Shown in pieces: positions 1-9,010 of a DNA stretch of 64,000 nt (positions are counted from its first letter, which is position 1; each line of letters begins with the position of its first letter). The stretch is from Nocardia alba NBRC 108234 (GTDB lineage: Bacteria; Actinomycetota; Actinomycetes; Mycobacteriales; Mycobacteriaceae): the NCBI RefSeq assembly GCF_001612665.1, contig NZ_BDAX01000006.1:62001-126000 (forward strand). Direction: 5' to 3'. Under the pieces are notes generated by a model that was not told the origin of the DNA, did not search any database, and worked only from the letters and a program-made list of their open reading frames with translations. A program made the translations under genes and the position numbers.

Positions 1-313
1 CGGTGTGCAGCGTGGCACCGAGCCGGTGCTGCGGGATCGCGCGCAGCACCCAATCATCGATCGCCAGCACCAGTTCGCTACGCCGACAGTCTATTTCGCG
101 CAGAACCACCGGATCTGTGTCGACTCGGCCCCCGCGCCCCACGATGCGTTTCTCGTGCAGCACAGCGAGATCGCGCGCGAACCACAGCAGCGGTCCCCCC
201 ACCACTCGATGTCCGCGACACGCCCGGACGAGAATGTCGGATAGGGGTAACAGACCGGTAGCTGCCGGGGGCCCGGCGGTCTCGACACTCCGCATGGTGT
301 CGGGGAAAGCCAT
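1..313 (-). CDS. DUF4254-like protein, 5' part (runs off left edge)
   Basis: The reverse strand is open from an ATG at 313 to the window edge, giving 104 residues without a stop. The N-terminus reads MAFPDTMRSVE. Further on there is a stretch around LHEKRIVGRGG, then EIDCRRSELV, then AIDDWVLRAIPQHR. This RRxELVxxID-W pattern followed by a polar Q-H-R segment resembles the small actinobacterial DUF4254 family, whose function is not known to me. The gene is divergent from the GntR regulator gene and shares its upstream region, so it may be a target of that regulator. The family call is from memory of the motif; the C-terminal half is outside the window. Confidence 0.55.
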   Translation of the reverse strand, partial: MAFPDTMRSVETAGPPAATGLLPLSDILVRACRGHRVVGGPLLWFARDLAVLHEKRIVGRGGRVDTDPVVLREIDCRRSELVLAIDDWVLRAIPQHRLGATLHT

Positions 314-433
314 TACAACTGTAGAACTCTCCGAACCAGCCACGTTGCCTCGCCGTCATCGCCGCAGAGCACCGGATCAGGACGTTCATTACAATAAACC
401 TCGCAAGCTTTCTGTCAAGCATTGCTCGGCCGT

Positions 434-464
434 AGGTAACCGAACCGAGTACACTTCGTTACCT
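434..464 (+). promoter_or_regulatory. Probable GntR operator over the gntR promoter
   Basis: AGGTAAC at 434-440 and GTTACCT at 458-464 form a perfect 7-bp inverted repeat with 17 bases between. A -10-like TACACT lies inside at 450-455, and the regulator's ATG is at 488. An inverted repeat covering the promoter of a GntR gene is the usual autoregulation layout. No convincing -35 was found. Operator assignment is inference. Confidence 0.5.
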
Positions 465-487
465 GCACGACCTAACCGAGGAGCACG

Positions 488-1297
488 ATGGCGGACGGTC
501 CGACCTATCTCCGGATCGCGAACCTCCTCCGCGAGGAGATCCACGCGGGCACTTGGAAACCGGGTGATCGGTTACCCAGTCACTCCGAGCTCGCCGATCA
601 GATGCAGGTCTCGATCACCACCTCACGCAATGCGATTCAGGTGCTCGTCGCTGAGAATCTCGTCTACACAGCGACTTCTCGCGGCACCATCGTCCGAAAC
701 CAGGAGATCCTGGAATCGGTGGTCACCGACCACATCCGGCGTGACCGCCCCGAGTCCGCGCACGACATCTTCGAGGAGATCGCGCGCGCGGCCAATCGCG
801 AACCGTCCAAGCAGTTCAGCACCAGGATGGAACCCGCGAACGCCGAGGTCGCGCGCTGGCTCGGCGTCATCGCCGATTCCTGGGTGCTCGCCCGCACCGT
901 CGTGCAGTACCTGGACAACGAACCGTGGTCGTGGGAGGTGAGTTTCTACCCTCGCGATCTCGCCGAAGCCGCAGGCATCGACTCCCCGCACGACATCCCC
1001 GAGGGCACCACCCGCCGCCTGGCCGACCGCGGTTACGGCGAGACCGCCCACCGCGACACCGTCTTGGCGCGCGCCGCCACCGCCGAGGAAGCGGCGGTGC
1101 TCGGCGTCGCCACCGGCACCGTCCTGCTCGATCACCTGCGCATCGGCGCCAATCACGAGCGCGTCACCCGTGCCACCCGACACCGTTCGCTGGCAGGGCG
1201 CAACCAGCTGGCCTACCAGCTCGGCGACACCACGGGCACCGACGTCATAGCCCGCACACTGGGCATCGCACCCGGGCTGGCCGTCACCACGTCATGA
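488..1297 (+). CDS. GntR-family transcriptional regulator with UTRA domain
   Basis: 269 residues, the usual length for the HutC/FarR branch. Residues 1-75 are the winged helix: YLRIANLLREEI, then GDRLPSHSELADQMQVS, typical of GntR DNA-binding domains. From about residue 95 to the end is a UTRA-type ligand-binding domain, with WLGVIADSWVLARTVVQYLD and a final LAYQLGD segment. A GAGGAG ribosome site at 478-483 supports the ATG at 488. The stop overlaps the start of the acetyltransferase gene (ATGA), so the two are co-transcribed. The inverted repeat at 434-464 suggests autoregulation. The ligand cannot be told from sequence. Confidence 0.9.
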   Translation: MADGPTYLRIANLLREEIHAGTWKPGDRLPSHSELADQMQVSITTSRNAIQVLVAENLVYTATSRGTIVRNQEILESVVTDHIRRDRPESAHDIFEEIARAANREPSKQFSTRMEPANAEVARWLGVIADSWVLARTVVQYLDNEPWSWEVSFYPRDLAEAAGIDSPHDIPEGTTRRLADRGYGETAHRDTVLARAATAEEAAVLGVATGTVLLDHLRIGANHERVTRATRHRSLAGRNQLAYQLGDTTGTDVIARTLGIAPGLAVTTS

Positions 1298-1893
1298 CGG
1301 TGCGCCTGCGCCCGGCCACCCTGGGCGACCTGCCGCTGATCTGTCGCCTGCGCGTCCAGCGCACGGCGTGGCTGACCGCACGCGGGTCGGACCAGTGGAC
1401 GGTGGCCGGGCGTGGACGACCGATCGAGATCTTCGCCGGGGCGGTCGGGCGGTCGCTGGATCGGGGTGAGACCTGGATCGCGGAGGTTGACGGTGAGCCG
1501 GCGGGGACGATCACAGTCGATCACCGTGCCGACCCCGGCCTGTGGTCGGCATGGGAGCTGGCGGAGTCGGTGATCGTGCATTTCATGATCGTCGACCTGC
1601 GGTTCGCGGGTCTGCGGGTCGGGCACCGGATGCTCGCCCACGCCGCCCGGCTGGCCGACCAGAAGCACCGCGACTGGGTCCGCCTCGACGCCTGGACCGC
1701 CAATCGCCAACTCCACGACTACTACCGCCGCGCCGGCTTCACCCTGGCCCGCATCGCCGACCCGCTGGCGACCGGCCCGTCCTGCGCGCTGTTCGAACGC
1801 CGCGTCGACAGCTGGTGCGGTCCACCGGTACATCGGGCGGTCCACCGGCGTTCCGCTCCGGTACTGCCGCTGGTGAATCACTTCCCCGGCTGA
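1294..1893 (+). CDS. GNAT-family N-acetyltransferase
   Basis: 199 residues from an ATG overlapping the gntR stop codon. The GNAT fold is shown by the N-terminal VRLRPATLGDLPLICRLR, the central strand GEPAGTITV, a degenerate acetyl-CoA loop LRFAGLRVGHRMLAHAAR (R-x-x-G-x-G/A type), and the C-terminal LHDYYRRAGFTLAR, which is the usual end of the fold. The protein should transfer acetyl groups from acetyl-CoA to a small molecule or protein amine; the substrate is unknown. Its translational coupling with a GntR regulator suggests ligand-responsive expression. It converges on eccC with only 14 bases between the stop codons. Confidence 0.85.
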   Translation: MTVRLRPATLGDLPLICRLRVQRTAWLTARGSDQWTVAGRGRPIEIFAGAVGRSLDRGETWIAEVDGEPAGTITVDHRADPGLWSAWELAESVIVHFMIVDLRFAGLRVGHRMLAHAARLADQKHRDWVRLDAWTANRQLHDYYRRAGFTLARIADPLATGPSCALFERRVDSWCGPPVHRAVHRRSAPVLPLVNHFPG

Positions 1894-1907
1894 GCGCCAG
1901 GACGACG

Positions 1908-4900
1908 CTACAGCGGCGGCAGGTCGGCGATCTGCACGAGTTCGATGCCCTGGCTACGGGAGACCAGGGTGCCTCGGCCGGGCGGCATCTTGCTCGGGCG
2001 AACATCGCCGATCAGCTTTCCCTCGTCCCGAGAACCGCTCATGATCAGCGTCTGCACCGACAGGTTCTTCATCGCGCCGAGCACCGGGTCGTACAACGCA
2101 CGCGACGCGCCGCCGATGCGGCGCGTGACGACCAGGTGCAGGCCGATATCACGCGCCTGTGGCAGGTATTCGAGCAGCGGGGCGAAGGGGTTGACCGATC
2201 CGGTGACCACCATGTCGTAGTCGTCGACGACGACGTAGATCTCCGGACCCGACCACCAACTGCGTTCGCGCAGTTGCTGCTGGGTGATGTCGGAACCGGG
2301 AATTCGCTTGGCCAGGTAGGCCGCCACCTCGGCGATCATCGGCCCGCAGGTCTGCGACGAGGTCGAGTAACCTGCCAGCTGATCGCCCTCGAGCACGCCG
2401 AGCATGGTGCGCCGGTAGTCGATCAGGATGACCCGCGCCTGGGACGCGTCGGACTGTTCGGCGATGCTCATCACGATGTTGCGCAGCAGCGTGGTCTTGC
2501 CGCATTCCACGTCCGCGAAGGCCATGAAGTGTGGTTCGAGACCGAAATCCAGCATCAGCGGCTGCAATTCGGATTCGCCGAGACCCACGACGATCTTGGT
2601 GCGGTCGAGTGCGGCGCCCTGCGCCTTGGCGGTGGCGACGACCTCGTCGCGCGGGAAGCTCAGCGGCAGCATGCGCACCTGCGGCGCGCGCCGTCCCGGG
2701 TACAGCGCGATGAGTTCTTCGCGCGCCCGGGTGACACCGTCGGCGACCGTGGACGGGTCGGAGTCCGAATCCAGCCGGGGCAGCGCGATCAACATGTGCA
2801 ACTGTTCGCGGGTGAGACCGCGCCCCGGCCTGCCGACCGGAACCTGGTGCGCGGTGCGCCGGTTCATCTCCGAGTCGCCGGGATCGCCGAGACGCAGTTC
2901 AAGCCTGGTACCGACCTGGTCCTTGACCACCGGCCGGATCTCGGCCCAGCGCGAGGCGCCGATCATCAGGTGGACGCCGAAGGAAAGGCCCTGCGTGGCA
3001 ATGGCATTGATCAGCGGTTCGAGGATGTCGAACTCCTCGCGGATGGCGCCCCAGCCGTCGATCACCAGGAACACGTCACCGAACTGGTCGGCGGCGAGCA
3101 GGTCGCCCGGCGCCGCGGTGGTGCCGTTGATCTGGCGGGCCTCGTGCGCGGAGAACTTGCGCCTGCGGAACTCGGCCATCGACTCGATGCCGAGCTCGGC
3201 GAACCGTTCCTCGCGCTGTCGCATGAGGGTGGTGAGCTCGGCGATGGTGCGGCGCACCCGGTCGCCGTCGAGACGACCGGCGACCGAACCGACGTGCGGG
3301 ATCCCGACCAGACCGGCCATGCTGCCGCCACCGAAGTCGAGGCAGTAGAACTGCACCTGTTCCGGGGTGTGCGTGGCCGCCGCGGCCAGGATGATCGTGC
3401 GCAACGTGGTCGACTTGCCCGACTGCGGGCCGCCGACCACCGCGACATTGCCCTGGGCCCCGGCGAGATTGATGGTGAGCACGTCGCGGCGCTGCTCGTA
3501 CGGCTTGTCGATGACACCGATCGGCATCCACAGCTGACCGTGCCGGTTCACCGGCGAACGCCAGTCCGGGTCGGGCAGCAGCATGTCGGCGGTCGGCGAT
3601 TCCTCCAGCGGCGGCAACCAGACCTCGTGGGCGGGTCTGCCGTGCCCGGTGAGCCGCTTGACCACCACGTCGAGCAACGAATCCGGGATGCCCTCCTCGG
3701 CGCTCTGCCCACCGGCCGGAGGCGGGGGCGGTAGTTCCGGGCGACCGCGCAGGATCGGGTCGGTCTCCTCGTGTTCGGGCTCGAGCTCCACGGCTTCGAC
3801 GGGAGCGGCGGTGAACACCACCGGCCGTTGCCCGCCGACCGGCGCGCCGTCGTCGTCGATGACCGTGCCGACCGGCGCGACATAGGAACCCGAGACATAG
3901 CTCGCGTTGAAGCGAAGCGGTTCGGAGGCATCGCTTTTGAGGTAGCCCGCGCCGGGCACGCTGGGCAGGTGGTAGGCATCGGTGATGCCGAGTACCGCGC
4001 GTGATTCGTTGGCCGAGAAGGTGCGCAGGCCGATCCGGTAGGACAGGTGTGATTCCAGACCGCGCAGCTTGTTCTCCTCCAGGCGCTGCGAGGCCAGCAG
4101 CAGGTGCACGTGCAGCGAACGGCCGAGGCGCCCGATCATCACGAACAGCTCGGCGAAATCCGGTTTCTGCGAGAGCAATTCGGAGAACTCGTCGACGACC
4201 ACGAACAGGGCAGGCAGCGGATCGAGCGGAACGCCCGCCGCCCTTGCCTTCTCGTAGTCGGTGACGTTGGCGTAGTTGCCCGCCGAGCGCAACAGCTCCT
4301 GGCGGCGGTTCATCTCACCGGCGAGCGCGTCCTTCATGCGGTCGACCAGGGAGAGCTCGTCCTCGAGGTTGGTGATCACGGCCGCGACGTGCGGCAACGA
4401 GTCGAGGCCGAGGAACGTCGCGCCGCCCTTGAAGTCGACGAGCACCAGGTTCAGGGCGTCCGGCGAGTGTGTGGTGACCAGCGAAAGTACGAGCGTACGA
4501 AGGAATTCCGATTTGCCGGAGCCGGTGGCGCCGATGCACAGACCGTGCGGGCCCATGCCGTTCTCGGCCGACTCCTTGATGTCGATCTCGACCGGCGTGC
4601 CGTCCGGGGTGATACCGATCGGCACCCGCAGGCGTTCCCGCGCGGTTCGCGGGCGCCACACCCTGGCCGGGTCGATCTGGGCGGCGTCGGGAATGCGCAG
4701 CAGTGCCATCAGGCCGGGGTCGCTGGTGGTGCCCTCCCCCAGGCTGACGATCTGCGCGGCCGTCGCGAGCCGGTAGCGGGCGAGTGAGCGCGCGAAGGCG
4801 GCCGCCTCGGCCGGGCTGACCTCGTCGGCGGTGGCGAACCGTTCCACCCCGGCGGCGCTGCGCGCCGACACCGTGCCGTCGGCGACGACCAGTTGCAGGC

Positions 4901-5975
4901 CGCGGCGCGCCGCGAGTCCGTTCTCGGGCGCGGTCAGATCCAGCACGGTCACCGAGTCGAGGCCGGATTCGCTGATGATGCGCTCGTTGCCGCTGATGTA
5001 GCCGTCATCGATCACGACCACCAGATGCAACCGGCCCTGGGTCGGCTGTGGATTGCGCATGAATCGGCCGCGCTCCATCAACTCGGTCTGCAACGCCGAT
5101 TCGAGCTCGCCCAACGAGGTGTACATCATCCGCGCTGTGCCGAGTCCGTCGCGCACCGACGGATGCTGCACGTGCGGAAGCCATTTCGCCCAGGCCCACT
5201 GGGTATCGGGATCGGCGCAGACGATGGCGACGACGAGATTGTCGGGCCCGTGGAAGGTGGTCAGTTCCATCAGCATCGCCCGCACCAGCTCGCGGCCCTC
5301 GTCGAGGTCACCGCCGATATTGATGGCGGGAAAAGCACGCAGCGACACCGCGGTCGGCAGGTCGTGCACCACCGAATGGGTGCGAACGAAACGGCGCAGT
5401 GCCACCGTGGACACCGGCTCCAGATCCTCGAGCGGGCCGGTTTCCGGCCTGGCCAGCTTGGTGGCCAGGCGATGGCTGCCGACGCCGACGCGCACATGAC
5501 CGAAGTCGGGGTCGTTGGGGCGGCGCTCCCACATCCGCCTGCTGCCGATCAGCGAGGGCAGATCGGCGGGTTCGGGATGACTCCAGCCCAGCGTCTCCAG
5601 CTGTTTGGTGCCGGTGGTGCGCACGTCCTTGCGCACCTGATCGAGATACCGGAAGTAGTCCTTGCGTTCCTCGTTGAGCTCGACGGCGCGCTTGGGGCCA
5701 CCGCCGCGCATGCCCGCCATCATGCCGACCATCGACATGAGCATCATCATCGGGAACATCATCATCATCGGATTGGCCAGCAGATTGCGGCCCATCGTGA
5801 CCATCATCGCGATCATGCCGACCACCGCGACCACCATGATGACGGGCATCAGCTTCATCATCAGCGGCGACGGGATGGCGCGCTGGATCTCCGGCGGCGG
5901 GGTGAGCGCGACCTCACCGCCCGGTGCGCGCGGCGGCGCGATCCGGGGGCGACGGACGAAACCTTCGGTTGCCAT
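1908..5975 (-). CDS. eccC: Type VII secretion FtsK/SpoIIIE ATPase EccC
   Basis: 1355 residues, the length of single-chain (fused) EccC. Two membrane helices lie at about 36-60 and 67-90. Three tandem FtsK-type ATPase domains follow. Domain 1 has an intact Walker A GATGSGKSE (about 482-490) and Walker B LFVVVDEFSE (590-599). Domain 2 has GGPQSGKST (848-856). Domain 3 has ADVECGKTT (1154-1162), with Ala instead of the first Gly. EccC is the motor that recognises YxxxD/E-type export signals and drives export through the ESX membrane complex. I chose the ATG at 5975, 8 bases after the mycP stop; the in-frame open region upstream lies inside mycP and is not conserved. Last gene of the eccD-mycP-eccC operon. 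Confidence 0.96.
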   Translation of the reverse strand: MATEGFVRRPRIAPPRAPGGEVALTPPPEIQRAIPSPLMMKLMPVIMVVAVVGMIAMMVTMGRNLLANPMMMMFPMMMLMSMVGMMAGMRGGGPKRAVELNEERKDYFRYLDQVRKDVRTTGTKQLETLGWSHPEPADLPSLIGSRRMWERRPNDPDFGHVRVGVGSHRLATKLARPETGPLEDLEPVSTVALRRFVRTHSVVHDLPTAVSLRAFPAINIGGDLDEGRELVRAMLMELTTFHGPDNLVVAIVCADPDTQWAWAKWLPHVQHPSVRDGLGTARMMYTSLGELESALQTELMERGRFMRNPQPTQGRLHLVVVIDDGYISGNERIISESGLDSVTVLDLTAPENGLAARRGLQLVVADGTVSARSAAGVERFATADEVSPAEAAAFARSLARYRLATAAQIVSLGEGTTSDPGLMALLRIPDAAQIDPARVWRPRTARERLRVPIGITPDGTPVEIDIKESAENGMGPHGLCIGATGSGKSEFLRTLVLSLVTTHSPDALNLVLVDFKGGATFLGLDSLPHVAAVITNLEDELSLVDRMKDALAGEMNRRQELLRSAGNYANVTDYEKARAAGVPLDPLPALFVVVDEFSELLSQKPDFAELFVMIGRLGRSLHVHLLLASQRLEENKLRGLESHLSYRIGLRTFSANESRAVLGITDAYHLPSVPGAGYLKSDASEPLRFNASYVSGSYVAPVGTVIDDDGAPVGGQRPVVFTAAPVEAVELEPEHEETDPILRGRPELPPPPPAGGQSAEEGIPDSLLDVVVKRLTGHGRPAHEVWLPPLEESPTADMLLPDPDWRSPVNRHGQLWMPIGVIDKPYEQRRDVLTINLAGAQGNVAVVGGPQSGKSTTLRTIILAAAATHTPEQVQFYCLDFGGGSMAGLVGIPHVGSVAGRLDGDRVRRTIAELTTLMRQREERFAELGIESMAEFRRRKFSAHEARQINGTTAAPGDLLAADQFGDVFLVIDGWGAIREEFDILEPLINAIATQGLSFGVHLMIGASRWAEIRPVVKDQVGTRLELRLGDPGDSEMNRRTAHQVPVGRPGRGLTREQLHMLIALPRLDSDSDPSTVADGVTRAREELIALYPGRRAPQVRMLPLSFPRDEVVATAKAQGAALDRTKIVVGLGESELQPLMLDFGLEPHFMAFADVECGKTTLLRNIVMSIAEQSDASQARVILIDYRRTMLGVLEGDQLAGYSTSSQTCGPMIAEVAAYLAKRIPGSDITQQQLRERSWWSGPEIYVVVDDYDMVVTGSVNPFAPLLEYLPQARDIGLHLVVTRRIGGASRALYDPVLGAMKNLSVQTLIMSGSRDEGKLIGDVRPSKMPPGRGTLVSRSQGIELVQIADLPPL

Positions 5976-5983
5976 CGGTCCCT

Positions 5984-7396
5984 CTACTCCTCGAATTCCT
6001 GATTGAGGTCGACACCGCGCCGACGGAACGGGAAGCCGAACGCGGCGCCGATTCCCAAGGCGCCCAACAGAAACAGCGACCCGGCGACCGCGACCTGACG
6101 CGGCCGCGAATCCGGGGCAGGCGCCGCGTAAGGTTCGGCGATCGGGTGGCCGACGTCGGCGCCCCGGCTCGGCGGCTCGTCGGGCAACGGTGCGGTGAGC
6201 GCCGCGAGCGGGTCGATCAGACCCGCGCCGATGGCGTCGTCGCGCCCGCGCCCCGGTGCGTGCGCGGTGCGGGTGATCCGTTCGATCACCTGCTGGGCGG
6301 ACAGGTCGGGAAAGCGTGACCGGATCAGCGCGGCCAATCCGGCGACATACGGTGCGGCGAAACTGGTTCCGTCGACCGGCTGGACGCCCTCCATCGTCTG
6401 CACGCCGTCGACCAGCCCGGTGCCGCCGGGCTTGCTGTCCAGCGACACGATATTGCGGCCGATCGCGGCGGCTCCGACCCACGGCCCGCGCAGCGACAGC
6501 GTCGAGGGTTGGCCGTCGACGTCGACCGAACCGACCGACAGCACATACGGGGTGAACCACGCCGGGGACGCGACCGTGGTCACCGAACCCCAGCCGGACC
6601 CCTCGTTCTGGTTCTGGCACGGTCCGCCCTGCTCCACATTGCCCGCGGCGGCCACGACCACCACATTGCGCTCGTAGGCGTATTTCACGGCGGCGCCGAG
6701 CGCACCGTCGGCGGTATTGGAACCGGCTGCGGTGCAGGCTACCTCGGAGATGTTGATGACGGTGGCGCCCATGTCCACCGCGCGGACGACCGCGCCGGCG
6801 AGGGTGAGCACGCTGCCGTAGCCGTCGCTGCGCAGCGCACCGTCCTGCTTGCCCGAGCCCTGGCGATCCTTGCGGTCGTAGGCGAGGCTGAGTTGGCGGA
6901 TGGCCAGGATCTCCGCGTCCGGGGCGACACCGACGAACGGGTCGGCGGGCGAGGGCCGGGCGGCGATGATGCCCGCCACCAATGTGCCGTGGCCGTCGCA
7001 GTCGACGGTGCCGTCGGAATCGCTCACATAGTCACCGCCCGCCTGCAGCGCGGGCAGACGCGGATGCCGGTTGACGCCGGTGTCGATCACGGCCACCTTC
7101 TGCCCGGCTCCCCGGCTGAACTGCCAGGCCGAGGGGAGATCGAGGACCTGCTGCGACATCGGCGGTTCGATCGGCACGTTGCCGCGCAGCACCGGTTCGG
7201 CACACAGCTCGCGCTGTTCGGTCGCCTCGAGCGGAGCCGGTCTACCGCTCAGCGCCAGCGCGGCGTCGAGCGCGCCCGGATCGATCCGCGGCGGCGCGAT
7301 GGCGCCCGCGGGCATCGGGAATCCGGCGACCGCGCCGAGCACGGTCGCCGCACAGGTGAGCCGCAGCAGCGCGCGCCGCGAGGCTGCGCCGGTCAT
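5984..7396 (-). CDS. mycP: Mycosin, subtilisin-like serine protease MycP
   Basis: 470 residues. There is a signal peptide at 1-32 with a hydrophobic core and APP-like end. The S8 catalytic residues are present: Asp105 in VIDTGVN, His136 in CDGHGT, Asn253 in AAAGN and Ser345 in GTSFAAP. A C-terminal membrane helix (about 433-455) is followed by an FRRR basic anchor. Mycosins cap the ESX membrane complex on its outer face and are needed for secretion. The gene overlaps eccD by four bases (ATGA) and ends 8 bases before eccC, so the three are one operon. All catalytic residues being intact argues for an active enzyme. Confidence 0.96.
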   Translation of the reverse strand: MTGAASRRALLRLTCAATVLGAVAGFPMPAGAIAPPRIDPGALDAALALSGRPAPLEATEQRELCAEPVLRGNVPIEPPMSQQVLDLPSAWQFSRGAGQKVAVIDTGVNRHPRLPALQAGGDYVSDSDGTVDCDGHGTLVAGIIAARPSPADPFVGVAPDAEILAIRQLSLAYDRKDRQGSGKQDGALRSDGYGSVLTLAGAVVRAVDMGATVINISEVACTAAGSNTADGALGAAVKYAYERNVVVVAAAGNVEQGGPCQNQNEGSGWGSVTTVASPAWFTPYVLSVGSVDVDGQPSTLSLRGPWVGAAAIGRNIVSLDSKPGGTGLVDGVQTMEGVQPVDGTSFAAPYVAGLAALIRSRFPDLSAQQVIERITRTAHAPGRGRDDAIGAGLIDPLAALTAPLPDEPPSRGADVGHPIAEPYAAPAPDSRPRQVAVAGSLFLLGALGIGAAFGFPFRRRGVDLNQEFEE

Positions 7397-8853
7397 ATGT
7401 TACGGGCGGTCGAGTACACATCCATCACCCACAGTGCCAGCGGGATCATCGTGATGATCAACAGGTACTCGAAGATCTCGATCATCCGCCTCGTCACCGG
7501 TGTCACTTCGACATGTGGCCCGATGACGCCGAACCCGATGACCGCACCCGCGGTGACCAACAGCAGTGCCACCGCGACGAATTCGAGCGATTCGTGCCCG
7601 AGGCCGAGGCCGGTGAGCAGCGCGAGCTGGGTGAGTGCGCCCGCGATGATCAGGGTGGCGGCCTGCACCAGGTCGGCGTAGGAGCGACCGCGCAGACACA
7701 GCACGATCGCCGCGACCGCCGCCAGGGCGACACCGCCGGAGTGGAACGAGCCGAACGGGTCGGCCGCCCCGACGGCGCCGATCAACGCGGCGAGCGCGCA
7801 GGCGACGACGAGGCCGGTCTGGATCTGATTGGCGACGCGAGCGCGTTCACCGAGACCGGCCGCCGAGGGCAGCGCGATCGCGCCGACCGCGCCGACGCCC
7901 TCGATGGTGGGGCGCTGTTCGTGATCGGCGGGGTCGATCGCCCCGCCCGCGGTCGGCACCGGCGGAATCGGCAGCCTCGCCGTCACCGCGGCCAGACGTG
8001 GTACCGAGGACAGCAGCATCACCGCCGCCACGAGTACCCCGGCGAACAGCTTGGCCAGTCCCGGATGCCAGATCAGGTAGATCGCACCGGATACCGCGCC
8101 GAACACGCTGACCGTGATCGCGGCGGCGAACAAACCGGCGCCGATTCCGGTGACCCGATATCCGATCACCGCGGCGACCAGGAGCAGCACGCTGCCGAGC
8201 AATAGGCTGCCCGCGCCGAGCTGTCCCGGCACCACGAGCGCGCCACCGCCGAGCAACAGCAGCAGCGCGTCCAGCGAAAGCCAGTTCGCGGTAATCGAAT
8301 CCGTGAATTTCCGCGCCGCGATTCCGGCCGCCGCCGACGCCGCGATCCCGGTGCCCAGCAGCGCGAACGCCGGTGCGAGCGGATCGGAGTGGGCGCGCGA
8401 GACGATCAGCAGCGCGAGCGCGGCGATGATCGAGACGGTAGCCAGCACCAGCCCGGTCCAGCGGGCGGCCGATCCGGACCAACCGCGGAATTCGCCTGCG
8501 GTGAGCCGGGATACCGCATCGATGACGTCGTCGAACAGCGCGGGCGACTCCCTGCGGGTCACCGGGCTCAGCACCAGCAGCTCACCGTCGTAGACCTCGG
8601 CCTCGGTGAGCGTGCGGCTGGGTGCGAGAGGGTCCTGTCCGAGGCGCGCCAACGTCCAGTGCTGCGCACGGACCGGGGCGGAGTCCTCGTCGCCATCGGG
8701 CAGGCGTGGGTTGCGCGAGCGGATCAGCGCTACCAGATCACCGATGAATCCGGCGATCGGAACCGTTGCGGGCAGACCTATGTCGAGTTGCGTATCACCC
8801 CCGATCACTGAAACTCGGCATAGTTCCGGCTCATTGCCTAACAACGTCGACAC
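7393..8853 (-). CDS. eccD: Type VII secretion membrane channel protein EccD
   Basis: 486 residues. The N-terminal about 100 residues form the ubiquitin-like cytoplasmic domain (CRVSVIGGDTQLDIGLP, then IAGFIGDLV). After a short amphipathic linker the rest is a chain of about eleven hydrophobic helices with few charges, ending IPLALWVMDV. EccD dimers line the ESX membrane complex with EccB, EccC and EccE. The start is GTG at 8853, next to the conserved CRVSV segment; codon 5 is TTA, which is rare in such high-GC DNA. First gene of a leftward operon with mycP and eccC, divergent from eccA. Confidence 0.95.
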   Translation of the reverse strand: MSTLLGNEPELCRVSVIGGDTQLDIGLPATVPIAGFIGDLVALIRSRNPRLPDGDEDSAPVRAQHWTLARLGQDPLAPSRTLTEAEVYDGELLVLSPVTRRESPALFDDVIDAVSRLTAGEFRGWSGSAARWTGLVLATVSIIAALALLIVSRAHSDPLAPAFALLGTGIAASAAAGIAARKFTDSITANWLSLDALLLLLGGGALVVPGQLGAGSLLLGSVLLLVAAVIGYRVTGIGAGLFAAAITVSVFGAVSGAIYLIWHPGLAKLFAGVLVAAVMLLSSVPRLAAVTARLPIPPVPTAGGAIDPADHEQRPTIEGVGAVGAIALPSAAGLGERARVANQIQTGLVVACALAALIGAVGAADPFGSFHSGGVALAAVAAIVLCLRGRSYADLVQAATLIIAGALTQLALLTGLGLGHESLEFVAVALLLVTAGAVIGFGVIGPHVEVTPVTRRMIEIFEYLLIITMIPLALWVMDVYSTARNI

Positions 8854-8889
8854 CAGTGATGAACTCTCAGTCGTAGCTGACTACTTCCG

Positions 8890-8919
8890 TTGCGACCACA
8901 CGGCAGCGTTACCTAATCT
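8890..8919 (+). promoter_or_regulatory. Candidate eccA promoter
   Basis: TTGCGA (8890-8895) and TAATCT (8914-8919) are separated by 18 bases and lie 91 bases upstream of the eccA ATG, in the 157-base gap between the divergent eccD and eccA genes. The -10 fits the actinobacterial TANNNT pattern. Prediction only. Confidence 0.4.
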
Positions 8920-9010
8920 AACGGACAGGGCAAACCGGCGCGATCGAAGTCCTACCGCCGGATTGAACACCAGCTGTCCATCAGACGAAGATTTCGGGGT
9001 CCGACACCAC

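Noticed and set aside
1542..3734. 730-residue open frame opposite eccC
   Set aside because: Antisense shadow of a well-supported EccC gene; Arg/His/Asp-rich with no motifs.
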